Shown here piece by piece: positions 56,267-64,000 of a stretch of DNA of 64,000 bases; the first letter of the stretch is position 1, and each line of letters opens with the position of its first letter. Made by a program: the position numbers and the translations under genes. The DNA comes from Apibacter muscae. GTDB taxonomy: Bacteria; Bacteroidota; Bacteroidia; Flavobacteriales; Weeksellaceae. The notes under the pieces were generated by a model. It saw only the letters and a list, made by a program, of their open reading frames with translations. It had not been told where the DNA came from and ran no database searches. The DNA lies in NCBI RefSeq assembly GCF_007845635.1, contig NZ_SELG01000031.1, positions 1 to 64,000 of the forward strand, written 5' to 3'.

Positions 56267-57226
56267 TTTGAAAAATAATTTATCTAATTTTTTTATGCCT
56301 TCTGCAAAAATTATGGCAAGTATTAGATTGGTAATAAACATCATTGGTAACAATGTTGCCCAATCTAATATATTTCTTAATAGATAAACAAATAGGAATA
56401 TTATTGAAGCACTAATGCCTTGTGCAAAATAGTAGTAAATAGCATTTTTTCCTATGTATATTAAAAAATTGCTCTTATGAATAACTATTTTATCTTTAAG
56501 ATATAATATAGCTGTTAAGGAAAATAATGAATACAACAAATAAATAATGTTAGGTGGAAATTTATCTATATTGTCTAAATATATATCAATTCCTAGTATA
56601 TAAAAAATTATAAAATATGAGCTTACTAGAGCTATTGTGAAATATAGATAAGTTATTTTAAAATTTTTATTTTTAAAATAATATCCTAACATAAATATAA
56701 ATAGATAAAATACTACATAATCTATATCTCCTGACTCATACCTATAAATCCATGTTAAAAAATTAATGAGCGTAAATAATATAATCAATAAAGGTAAGTA
56801 ATATTTTTCAGCTATAAATTTTAATACTAATTGAGCTGTAATCGCAACAAAAAAATATATTTTAAGATACCACATAGAACCCATAACAACAGGTAAAGGA
56901 AAAGAGTCTGAGTAATCGTGTACCCACCAAAGCAAAAGTTTATATACGTCGATTTTCTGTGTGTATATGGCATGTATAAAATAGATTAATGTTACAAAAA
57001 ACATGTACGATAACTGTAATTTGCCTAACCTAATAAAATTCTTTTTAATGTTTATTGATGTGGTTAATCCACTTAATAAAAAAAATATGGGTACATCAAT
57101 GAGCAGGCTAACACTTCTAAAAAAATCTGGAACATAGGAAACGCCAGACCAAAAACTAGTATGAATAAAAATTACTCCAATACAAGCAATTCCTTTAATG
57201 AGATCGATATAAAGATTTCTTATCAC
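56258..57226 (-). CDS. Acyltransferase family 3 membrane protein
   Basis: A 322-residue multi-pass protein. MIRNLYIDLIKGIACIGVIFIHTSFW is the start of the Acyl_transf_3 family with the His in segment 1 (IFIHTSF), followed by FFLLSGLTTSINIKKNF. Such enzymes O-acylate surface polysaccharides or peptidoglycan. No sugar-transfer genes are close by. A TATATTTG box lies just upstream. Confidence 0.85.
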   Translation of the reverse strand: MIRNLYIDLIKGIACIGVIFIHTSFWSGVSYVPDFFRSVSLLIDVPIFFLLSGLTTSINIKKNFIRLGKLQLSYMFFVTLIYFIHAIYTQKIDVYKLLLWWVHDYSDSFPLPVVMGSMWYLKIYFFVAITAQLVLKFIAEKYYLPLLIILFTLINFLTWIYRYESGDIDYVVFYLFIFMLGYYFKNKNFKITYLYFTIALVSSYFIIFYILGIDIYLDNIDKFPPNIIYLLYSLFSLTAILYLKDKIVIHKSNFLIYIGKNAIYYYFAQGISASIIFLFVYLLRNILDWATLLPMMFITNLILAIIFAEGIKKLDKLFFKLF

Positions 57227-57248
57227 GCAGATTTATAATAATATTGCG

Positions 57249-57256
57249 CAAATATA
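57249..57256 (-). promoter_or_regulatory. -7 box for acyltransferase gene
   Basis: TATATTTG on the minus strand, 22 bases before the ATG. Confidence 0.4.
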
Positions 57257-57421
57257 TTATATAAAATAATTAATAAAAATTTTTATTCGTCTATTTGATT
57301 AATTGAAATATAAAATATCCTTTAAACAAGTGTATCTTAGATTTTCAATAGCTTTAAAGTTTATAAACTAATTTTTATTTATAATAATTTATAATTAAAG
57401 TTAGCATTTGATATAATTACA

Positions 57422-57952
57422 TTAAATTGAAGCTATATCGTTTTGTGTTTCTAAATAATCCCAATCTCCTCTCACTCTTAAAACCTGTTCAATTACATCT
57501 CTTACGCATCCTTTACCACCTTCGAGTGGCGATATATAATCAGCAACAGTCAAAATTTCCGAACAAGCATCTTTAGGAGCTGCTCCAACTCCAACTCTTG
57601 ACATAACTTCGTAATCAGGCAAATCATCTCCCATGTATAGTACCTGATCAGATTTAAGATTATATTTGTAAATAAAATCTTCTAAATCTGCCCATTTATA
57701 CGTGGAATTTAAATAGATATCTGTGATTCCTAGATAATTTAAGCGCGAAACTACGGATGCATCTCTTCCACCTGTAATTATGCCTATCTTATATCCTTTT
57801 TTTAAGGCAAATTGTAAGGCAAAACCATCTTTCGTATTGGTACTTCTAATCATCTCCTTATTCATAAGAATTATACTTCCATCTGTCATCACTCCATCTA
57901 CATCAAATACAAATGAAGTAATAGAATTTAGTTTTTCCTTATAATTTTTCAT
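57422..57952 (-). CDS. KdsC-type HAD-III phosphatase
   Basis: A 176-residue HAD protein of the 3-deoxy-D-manno-octulosonate 8-phosphate phosphatase type. FVFDVDGVMTDGSIIL gives the nucleophile and acid/base Asp; IGIITGGRDASVVSRL and VLYMGDDLPDYEVMSRVG are motifs II-IV. The likely role is in KDO supply for lipopolysaccharide, but other sugar phosphates are possible. Its start overlaps the DUF2520 gene by 14 bases. Confidence 0.88.
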   Translation of the reverse strand: MKNYKEKLNSITSFVFDVDGVMTDGSIILMNKEMIRSTNTKDGFALQFALKKGYKIGIITGGRDASVVSRLNYLGITDIYLNSTYKWADLEDFIYKYNLKSDQVLYMGDDLPDYEVMSRVGVGAAPKDACSEILTVADYISPLEGGKGCVRDVIEQVLRVRGDWDYLETQNDIASI

Positions 57953-58718
57953 GATATAATTTTATTATTGACTCTGTTAATAAATTATAAATTTGGAATA
58001 ATTTTGAATCTGTAGCCTCTAGAATAGATAAATGCTTTTCTATCACTGATTTATCTAATCTTCTCGCAGGTCCCGTTTGTGCATCATAGGGAGATACACC
58101 ATCTACTAGTTTGTCTACACCTTCTTTAATGATTGATTTTAACGCATCAAAAGGTATCTCTTGTTTTTTACAAATTTCTTCTGCAATTAAATATAGATGA
58201 TTTGTGAAATTATTTGCCCAAACTCCAGCCATATGAATCTTCATTCTTTTTTCATAATCAACAAGATAAGATTCTTCTGAAATCCTTTCAGCTAAAGCTA
58301 GTAAAGCACCTTCATCAGACGAATTTTCTGCTTCAATGAAAAAAGGTATTTTATCATATTCCAAAGATCGTCCTTGCGTAAAGGTTTGCAGTGGATAAAA
58401 AACTCCTTTTCTATATTTCCCTTTTAAAGCAGATATAGGGGTTGATCCAGATGTATGAACTACTAAACAATCATCAAAAGGTATGTAATATGAGATCTCT
58501 GATATAGCATCGTCAGAAGTACAAATAATATATATATCCGCCTTTTTAATTTCTGAAATTTTATCTGTATAACTTATGTTGTAATTCTCCGCTAAAAGTT
58601 GGGCTTTAGATAATGTTCTATTAAATATTTGTACTAGGTTTACCGTATTTTCCAGTAAAGCTCTTGTTAAATGATAAGCTACGTTTCCAGCTCCTACAAT
58701 TACAACTGTTTTAAACAT
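57939..58718 (-). CDS. Rossmann-fold DUF2520 protein
   Basis: A 259-residue reductase-like protein. N-terminal NAD(P)-binding motif VVIVGAGNVAYHLTRAL (Gly-x-Gly-x-x-Ala) and a C-terminal helical DUF2520 domain (HMAGVWANNFTNHLYLIAEEICKKQ; SPYDAQTGPARRLDKSVIEKHL). The layout is like pyrroline-carboxylate reductase, but the substrate is unknown. It overlaps the HAD gene and follows pheT by 10 bases. Confidence 0.85.
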   Translation of the reverse strand: MFKTVVIVGAGNVAYHLTRALLENTVNLVQIFNRTLSKAQLLAENYNISYTDKISEIKKADIYIICTSDDAISEISYYIPFDDCLVVHTSGSTPISALKGKYRKGVFYPLQTFTQGRSLEYDKIPFFIEAENSSDEGALLALAERISEESYLVDYEKRMKIHMAGVWANNFTNHLYLIAEEICKKQEIPFDALKSIIKEGVDKLVDGVSPYDAQTGPARRLDKSVIEKHLSILEATDSKLFQIYNLLTESIIKLYHEKL

Positions 58719-58728
58719 TTTTTAAATT

Positions 58729-61146
58729 TTAATTTCTTAATTCAGCTTTAAATTCCCTTGAATAAATATTAATTAAATTATTCATAACAGCATCAATTTC
58801 CGCATCGGTAAGGGTCTTTCTCTCGTCTTGGATGATAAAGTTTAAGGCGTAAGATTTTTTTCCAACCGGTAATTTTTCACCTTCATATACATCGAAAAGA
58901 TTTATTGACTTTATAAGTATTTTTTCTTCATTAAAGGCTGTTTTATAAAGATCAAAATAATTAACATTTTTATCAACTAATAGAGCTAAATCTCTGCTTG
59001 ATCCGGGGAATTTTGAAATCTCTTCAAATTTCAATGCTTTTCTTTTAGTTGATAAATCTAATATATTATCCCAATCCAATTCAGCAAAATAGACTTCATT
59101 TTTAATTCCAAATTCTTTAAGCTGACTAGGAGAAATAATAGATATTTCTCCTAAATAGGTATTATTCATACTTAGCTCAATACCTTCATCATATAAATTG
59201 GAATGAATAGGTTTTTCACTAGGTTGTATTCCTAAAGAATTTAAAAGTTGATAAACTATACCTTTTAAATGAAAAAAAGAGCTTCTATTCTCTTTAGATA
59301 TCCAATTGTTGGATTGAAAATTACCAGATAATATTAAACCTAACTTTTTATTTTCAAGATAGTTATTTCCAGAAGTTTTAAAATAAACTTTACCTAATTC
59401 AAATAATTTAATTTCTTTTTGATTTCTATTATAATTAAAAGATACCGTTTGTAGCATTCCGTAAAGTAATGTTTGCCTCATTACAGATAAGTCTGAACTT
59501 AAAGGATTAAGTAATTCTACATAATTGGTATCTTCCATCTTTTTAGTAGTAATGGAATTATTTAAAACCTCATAAAATCCATTAAATTTCAGTAAATTAG
59601 TTATACTATCTTCTAAAAGATCTTCCTCATTCTGTTGATTATTATCATAGGTGAATGAAAATTTTTCTGGTATGTCTATATGATTGTATCCATATATACG
59701 AGCGACCTCTTCTATTACATCAATTTCTCTAGTAACATCAACTCTATAGGTTGGCACATTTAAGTCTAACACATCATTTACATCACTTATAATAGTAAAA
59801 TCTAATGATTTTACTATTTCTTTTATTTGATCTCTATGTATTCGCTTACCTAATATTTGATCAATTTTATGATATCTTAGTACTGTATTAACTTCTTTTA
59901 TAGGTTGAGGATATTCATCTATAATTTCGCCAACTAAGGTTGCATTAGCCAGTTCTTTAAATAATTCTGCAGCTTTTTTTAACGGTAATAAAGTATTGTT
60001 AGGATCTACTCCTCGTTCAAAACGAAAAGAAGAATCTGTACTAATTCCTTCTTTTTTAGATGTCTTTCTAATGGATATTGGATTAAAATAAGCAGACTCT
60101 AAAAAAATATTTTTTGTGGTGCTACTTACACCTGATTCTAAACCACCATAAATTCCTGCAAGGCAAAGTGGTTGATCTTCGGAATCTTTAATCACTAATT
60201 CTGTTCCATCTAGATTTCTTTCCACATTGTCTAGAGTAACGAATTTAGTTCCTTTTTGAACACTACCTACTTTAAGTTTATTTCCCTTAATTTTATCAGC
60301 ATCAAAGGCATGTAACGGTTGCCCATAAGAATGAAGAATATAATTTGTAATATCTACAGCATTATTAATTGGTGTTAATCCAATTGTTCTTAATTTTTTT
60401 TGCAACCACTCTGGAGAAGGTTTAATTTCAACGTCTTTTAAATATATACCTGTATATCTTGGACATAAATTAGCATCTTCAATCTCTACTTGAATAGGAT
60501 TGTAATTTTCTTCTTCCAGTTTAAATTCTTCTATGGAAATTGGTAATAATTCTGATTTTATTTTTCTACTTTTTAAAGCTGATGCTAGATCACGAGCGAC
60601 ACCAAAATGACTCATTGCATCTGTTCTATTGGGGGTAAGACCAATTTCTAGTGTATAATCACTTGAAGTAGTTAAAATTTCTTTGATAGGCATACCCAAT
60701 TTTATATGACTATCCAAAACCATAATACCCTCATGGCTCTCACCAATTCCTAATTCTTCTTCTGAACATATCATTCCAAAAGAATCTTCACCCCTAATTT
60801 TACTTTTTTTTATTTTAAATTCATTACCTTCTTTATCACAAAGAATAGTTCCAATGGTAGCTACTGGAACTTTTTGACCAATATCTACATTAGGAGCACC
60901 ACAAACAATTTGAAGTATCTCATTTTCATTAATTTTTACTTGTGTAATCTTGAGTTTATCTGCATTAGGGTGCTTAATACAATCGATCACTTCTCCTACA
61001 ACAACACCATTAAAATTAGATTGTGTAGATTCTACTTTATCAATACCTTCAACTTCTAATCCTATATCTGTTAAAACTGAAGCCACTTTTTCTACAGAAA
61101 GATCAGTTTTAATATAATCATTTAGCCAATTGTAAGAAATTTTCAT
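58729..61146 (-). CDS. pheT: Phenylalanyl-tRNA synthetase beta chain
   Basis: The 805-residue beta subunit of the alpha2-beta2 synthetase. Order: tRNA-binding OB domain (about 40-150; GVVVGEVIDCIKHPNADKLKI), B3/B4 editing domain (about 210-390), B5 domain (about 400-480), a pseudo-catalytic core, and the C-terminal FDX-ACB domain. KSYALNFIIQDERKTLTDAEI is at the end. The alpha chain gene pheS is not in the window. Confidence 0.96.
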   Translation of the reverse strand: MKISYNWLNDYIKTDLSVEKVASVLTDIGLEVEGIDKVESTQSNFNGVVVGEVIDCIKHPNADKLKITQVKINENEILQIVCGAPNVDIGQKVPVATIGTILCDKEGNEFKIKKSKIRGEDSFGMICSEEELGIGESHEGIMVLDSHIKLGMPIKEILTTSSDYTLEIGLTPNRTDAMSHFGVARDLASALKSRKIKSELLPISIEEFKLEEENYNPIQVEIEDANLCPRYTGIYLKDVEIKPSPEWLQKKLRTIGLTPINNAVDITNYILHSYGQPLHAFDADKIKGNKLKVGSVQKGTKFVTLDNVERNLDGTELVIKDSEDQPLCLAGIYGGLESGVSSTTKNIFLESAYFNPISIRKTSKKEGISTDSSFRFERGVDPNNTLLPLKKAAELFKELANATLVGEIIDEYPQPIKEVNTVLRYHKIDQILGKRIHRDQIKEIVKSLDFTIISDVNDVLDLNVPTYRVDVTREIDVIEEVARIYGYNHIDIPEKFSFTYDNNQQNEEDLLEDSITNLLKFNGFYEVLNNSITTKKMEDTNYVELLNPLSSDLSVMRQTLLYGMLQTVSFNYNRNQKEIKLFELGKVYFKTSGNNYLENKKLGLILSGNFQSNNWISKENRSSFFHLKGIVYQLLNSLGIQPSEKPIHSNLYDEGIELSMNNTYLGEISIISPSQLKEFGIKNEVYFAELDWDNILDLSTKRKALKFEEISKFPGSSRDLALLVDKNVNYFDLYKTAFNEEKILIKSINLFDVYEGEKLPVGKKSYALNFIIQDERKTLTDAEIDAVMNNLINIYSREFKAELRN

Positions 61147-61167
61147 TACTCTATACTATTTAAATAA

Positions 61168-61206
61168 AAAATTCTTATGCAAAAGTAAAATTTACATAAG
61201 AATTTT
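61168..61206 (-). terminator. Hairpin between dnaN and pheT carrying the pheT -7 box
   Basis: Perfect 12-base arms (61195-61206 and 61168-61179) around a 15-base loop; on the minus strand the second arm ends in a T run. It can end dnaN transcription. The loop ends in TACTTTTG (61180-61187), a -7 box for pheT. Confidence 0.5.
61180..61187 (-). promoter_or_regulatory. -7 box for pheT
   Basis: TACTTTTG on the minus strand, 33 bases before the pheT ATG, in the loop of the hairpin 61168-61206. Confidence 0.4.
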
Positions 61207-61228
61207 AAAAATTATTATTTTAATTCTT

Positions 61229-62344
61229 TTATTGATTCAACATTACAGGCATTACTAACATCAAAATATCCTCATTATCGTCTTTGCCATCCACCGGCTT
61301 AATTATACCTGCTCTGTTGGAAGTTGACATTTCGAGCGTAATATCTTCTGAAGAGATGTTATTTAACATTTCATTTAAAAACTTGGAATTAAAGCCTATC
61401 TTTAATTCTTCGCCATTGTAATCACAAGGAAGACTCATTTCTGCTTTATTCGCAAAATCCAAATCTTCTGCACTTAATTTTAATAAATTACCGTTCAAAA
61501 CTAAACGTACCTGTGAAGTAGATTTATTTGAGAAAAGAGATGCTCTCTTTAATGAACTTAAAAATAGCTGTCTGTTTATCGTTAAAACATTAGGATTTTC
61601 TTTAGGTATCACAGCATCATAATTGGGGTACTTACCATCAATCAATCTGCATACCCATTGGGTTTCACTATACGTAAATCTAGCATTTGTATCATTAAAA
61701 TCAATCAATACTTCATCATCATATGCAGCCAGTGCATTTTTTAATAAAATTAATGGCTTTTTAGGCATAATAAATTCAATTGGTTCTGCTGAAACTGAGT
61801 CTCTGCGTGTATATTTTACCAAACGATGTGCATCAGTTGCAACAAAACAGCTTTCTGATTCATTAAATTGGAATAATATACCTGTCATTACCGGGCGCAT
61901 AGCATCATTACCCGTAGCAAAAATGGTATTATTTATTGCTTCAGCTAATACTGAAGCTTTAATTTTTAATGACTTTTCAACTTCAATTTCAGGAATTGAA
62001 GGATACTGATCCACATCATCCAACGCTATGAAATAGTTGTCTTTTTCATCCACGATTTCCAGCTGATTCTCTTTCTTAGAAAAAGTTAAAGGTTGTTCAG
62101 AAAAAGTTTTTATAATATCTGTTAGTAACTTAGATGGCACGGCAATCCTATCTTTATCTTCACTTTGAACTCCTATGCTAGTCTTCATAGTTGTTTCACC
62201 ATCTGAACCATAAATAGTTAAACGACCCTCGTCCAAATCAAATAAAAAATTCTCTAACACAGGTAAAGATGAATTACCTCCGGTAACTCCACTGATAAGT
62301 TGCAATGCCTTTAATAGATCACCACTTGAAACAATAAATTTCAT
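61229..62344 (-). CDS. dnaN: DNA polymerase III beta subunit (sliding clamp)
   Basis: The 371-residue clamp that tethers polymerase III to DNA. It begins MKFIVSSGDLLKALQLISGVTG and has three clamp repeats; ATDAHRLVKYTRR near 175 and the C-terminal LMVLMPVMLNQ, the pattern of the hydrophobic client-binding groove, are visible. A TATTTTTG box precedes it. It stands beside an insertion element, with no dnaA or recF gene next to it. Confidence 0.96.
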   Translation of the reverse strand: MKFIVSSGDLLKALQLISGVTGGNSSLPVLENFLFDLDEGRLTIYGSDGETTMKTSIGVQSEDKDRIAVPSKLLTDIIKTFSEQPLTFSKKENQLEIVDEKDNYFIALDDVDQYPSIPEIEVEKSLKIKASVLAEAINNTIFATGNDAMRPVMTGILFQFNESESCFVATDAHRLVKYTRRDSVSAEPIEFIMPKKPLILLKNALAAYDDEVLIDFNDTNARFTYSETQWVCRLIDGKYPNYDAVIPKENPNVLTINRQLFLSSLKRASLFSNKSTSQVRLVLNGNLLKLSAEDLDFANKAEMSLPCDYNGEELKIGFNSKFLNEMLNNISSEDITLEMSTSNRAGIIKPVDGKDDNEDILMLVMPVMLNQ

Positions 62345-62376
62345 ATTCGAATCTTTGTTAAATTCCTTAATCTTTA

Positions 62377-62384
62377 CAAAAATA
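62377..62384 (-). promoter_or_regulatory. -7 box for dnaN
   Basis: TATTTTTG on the minus strand, 32 bases before the dnaN ATG. Confidence 0.4.
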
Positions 62385-62519
62385 GTTTTTTAATAACAAA
62401 AACCACTTATTATTTTTTATTTTTTTCTTAATTTAAGGATTTCAATTCTAAAATTGATTTCTAAAAGTTTTAAGTTAAATCTATCTTCTTTATATTTTTT
62501 ATAAACTAATATTAAAGAT

Positions 62520-63493
62520 ACCCGCGGTTCAATTAAGCAATTATGGTTTTTAAGATGTTAATATTTCGATTATTTAATTTGTTTATCAGTTGTATAACAG
62601 TAATCGCCATTATTTTAGATAATATTCTGTTTTTAAATTTGTCAAAAGATTTAGCGTAGTTTCGGCGAATCATAAATTGGTCGCATAATTGAGAAAATAA
62701 TGTTTCAATGCGTTTTCTTGATTTTCTAAACAGATAAGTCTGTGGCTTATAGTCTTTTTGATTGCTACGCATTGGAACTTCAAGTTTGATTTGATTGTTG
62801 GAAAATAAATCTCTCTGATAATCAATGCTTAAATAGCCTTTGTCTCCTAGAATTGTACAATCAGAATACATCGATTTTATGTTTTTAAGGTAATGAATAT
62901 CATGTATTGAAGCCTGTGTTAAATCAAAATCGGTAAATACTCCATCAATAGTACAGACAGCATGGAGTTTGTAACCATAATAATGATTTCCTTGAGAAGC
63001 ACAATAACCTTTATCCGGTGCTGTCAGGTAGGTTTCTTTACAGATAGAATTTCTCAAACTACGACTTAACTTAAAGACCTCTAGGGGCATACTATCTACT
63101 ATATATAAATCTTGTTTACCAATGCTTTGTACCAAATCTTTTCGTAATAATTCTCGATGATAAAACAAACCTCGTTTTCTACGATTATAAACACTTCTTT
63201 ATACTCTTGAATTCAAATTATCAGGGAGTTTCCTAAATAAATCCCTCTCTGAATCAACTCCTATGAACTCAGAAGTTAAGTCTATAGCTATCAACTCTAT
63301 ATCTGATAGTTTAGGCTTGCGTATTTGATTTCTAAAGTTCATTGTACTTTCTATGGATTGTAAAGTTTCCAATATTTTTTCGTAACTTCGAGTGAAGTTG
63401 TTCATGTATTTAATCGTTTGGTAGACAATTAAATATAGTCATTTAATTGAAAATGAATAACTTTTATTTTATTATTCTAAATGAACCACGGGT
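62520..63493. mobile_element. IS982-family insertion element, inactivated
   Basis: A 974-base element bounded by imperfect terminal inverted repeats: ACCCGCGGTTCAATTA at 62520-62535 and its reverse-complement partner (ACCCGTGGTTCATTTA) at 63478-63493, 14 of 16 matching. It contains one transposase frame broken by a stop. No clear target-site duplication is seen. Confidence 0.82.
62533..63405 (-). pseudogene. IS982-family transposase interrupted by in-frame TAA
   Basis: The frame from ATG 63405 (MNNFTRSYEKILETLQS) runs 68 codons to a TAA at 63199-63201 and continues in the same frame for 221 codons to 62533. The total of about 290 codons is a normal IS982 length. The DDE core is intact: IVDSMPLEVFKL (Asp), CTILGDKGYLS (Asp), RKRIETLFSQL (Glu). 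The stop lies in SRV*RSVYNRRK, where family members I know read a Glu, so a single change (GAA to TAA) would explain it. Confidence 0.88.
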
Positions 63494-63638
63494 TAAGCTA
63501 TCTTTATTTATTATTGATACTATGTTTGATAAGATATTTAAATAGCAACTTGTGTTATTTAAAAGATTGAATTTATATTTTCACAAAATCCATAACTATC
63601 TCCAAATAAAAAAGATTAGTTATTACTTAAAAAATTTA

Positions 63639-63646
63639 TATATTTG
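63639..63646 (+). promoter_or_regulatory. -7 box for rpsO
   Basis: TATATTTG, 39 bases before the rpsO ATG, fits TAnnTTTG. Confidence 0.45.
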
Positions 63647-63685
63647 TAAAACGTATGCATAATAATCATTTAAAAAAATATTGGA

Positions 63686-63955
63686 ATGTATCTAACAACA
63701 GAAATTAAAAAAGAAATTTTCGCTAAACACGGTAAGAATGAGAAAAATACGGGTAGCGCAGAAGGGCAAGTTGCCTTATTTACTTACAGAATTAATCATT
63801 TAACTCAACATCTTAAAAAAAATCATAAAGATTTTAATACAGAAAGAGCTTTAGTTGCTTTAGTGGGTAAAAGAAAAAGTTTACTAGATTACCTTAAAAA
63901 GAAAGACATCAATCGATACAGAGCTATCATTGCTGAATTAGGTATTCGTAAATAA
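63686..63955 (+). CDS. rpsO: 30S ribosomal protein S15
   Basis: An 89-residue small-subunit protein that binds 16S rRNA early in assembly. GSAEGQVALFTYRINHLTQHLKKNHKDF and LVALVGKRKSLLDYLKKKDINRYRAIIAELGIRK are the S15 pattern. Single gene with its own promoter and terminator. Confidence 0.98.
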   Translation: MYLTTEIKKEIFAKHGKNEKNTGSAEGQVALFTYRINHLTQHLKKNHKDFNTERALVALVGKRKSLLDYLKKKDINRYRAIIAELGIRK

Positions 63956-63962
63956 ATCATAT

Positions 63963-63998
63963 AGAGGCAATTATTTTAAAATTGCCTCTTTATTTTTA
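63963..63998 (+). terminator. Intrinsic terminator of rpsO
   Basis: A 10-base stem (AGAGGCAATT with AATTGCCTCT) followed by a T-rich tail, close after the rpsO stop. Confidence 0.85.
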
Positions 63999-64000
63999 AA

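Noticed and set aside
62509-63502. Target-site duplication around the insertion element.
   Set aside because: The flanks (TTAAAGAT-like left and TTAAGCT-like right) share only four bases and do not form an exact direct repeat.

Overview
The window is a stretch of AT-rich chromosome from a member of the Bacteroidota, most likely class Flavobacteriia. Reasons: BshB1 of bacillithiol synthesis, a tmRNA tag ending in EYALAA, an MetH reduced to its homocysteine domain, DUF5686, VanW and LUD proteins, SPOR proteins, and the Bacteroidota promoter -7 box TAnnTTTG upstream of at least 18 genes, with almost no Shine-Dalgarno sequences. The very low G+C and spare gene content would fit a host-associated Weeksellaceae such as Apibacter, but that is a guess from sequence style alone.

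Layout. 64-461: tmRNA (-). 825-3546 (+): HAD hydrolase, methionine aminopeptidase, methyltransferase, TrmH-type rRNA/tRNA methylase. 3775-10010 (-): tRNA-His, bshB1, a small exported protein, ribosomal protein L31 type B, then a run rsfS-ftsH-LUD-cdsA-psd that joins membrane proteolysis with phosphatidylethanolamine synthesis. 10129-13343 (+): birA, TPR protein, AcpH-like protein, DCC thiol oxidoreductase. 13340-18921 (-): ClC channel with CBS domains, a membrane protein, SPOR protein, DUF5686 outer-membrane protein. 19069-22651 (+): ABC-2 exporter pair, VanZ-like protein and a DapF-family protein whose two catalytic cysteines are both serine. 22847-27514 (+): two tandem 706-residue secreted proteins with a fibrinogen-like GGGWT C-terminal domain.

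27544-34963 (-): an operon-like block of a small GrpE-like protein, a long Hsp70 and a membrane-anchored partner, followed by a class-III aminotransferase and a VanW/glycosyltransferase-like gene broken by a 7-G tract and an in-frame TAA. 35306-36175 (+): SGNH-hydrolase lipoprotein. 36247-43933 (-): two-component system plus a CzcCBA-type metal efflux pump. 43934-44862 has no recognisable gene. 44863-51613 (-): aspS, dicarboxylate symporter, DedA protein, secreted Mn-type superoxide dismutase, homocysteine methyltransferase domain, YceI protein. 51839-56266 (+): ileS, DksA-like protein, lspA. 56258-62344 (-): acyltransferase, KdsC-like phosphatase, DUF2520 protein, pheT, dnaN. 62520-63493: an inactivated IS982-family element. 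63686-63955 (+): rpsO with its terminator at the window edge.

Most of the window is housekeeping. The parts most worth a second look are the mini-GrpE/Hsp70/membrane-protein operon, the Ser/Ser DapF homolog, the tandem fibrinogen-like secreted proteins with palindromes around their promoters, the 9-bp tandem repeat next to the sodA promoter, and the broken VanW-glycosyltransferase locus.
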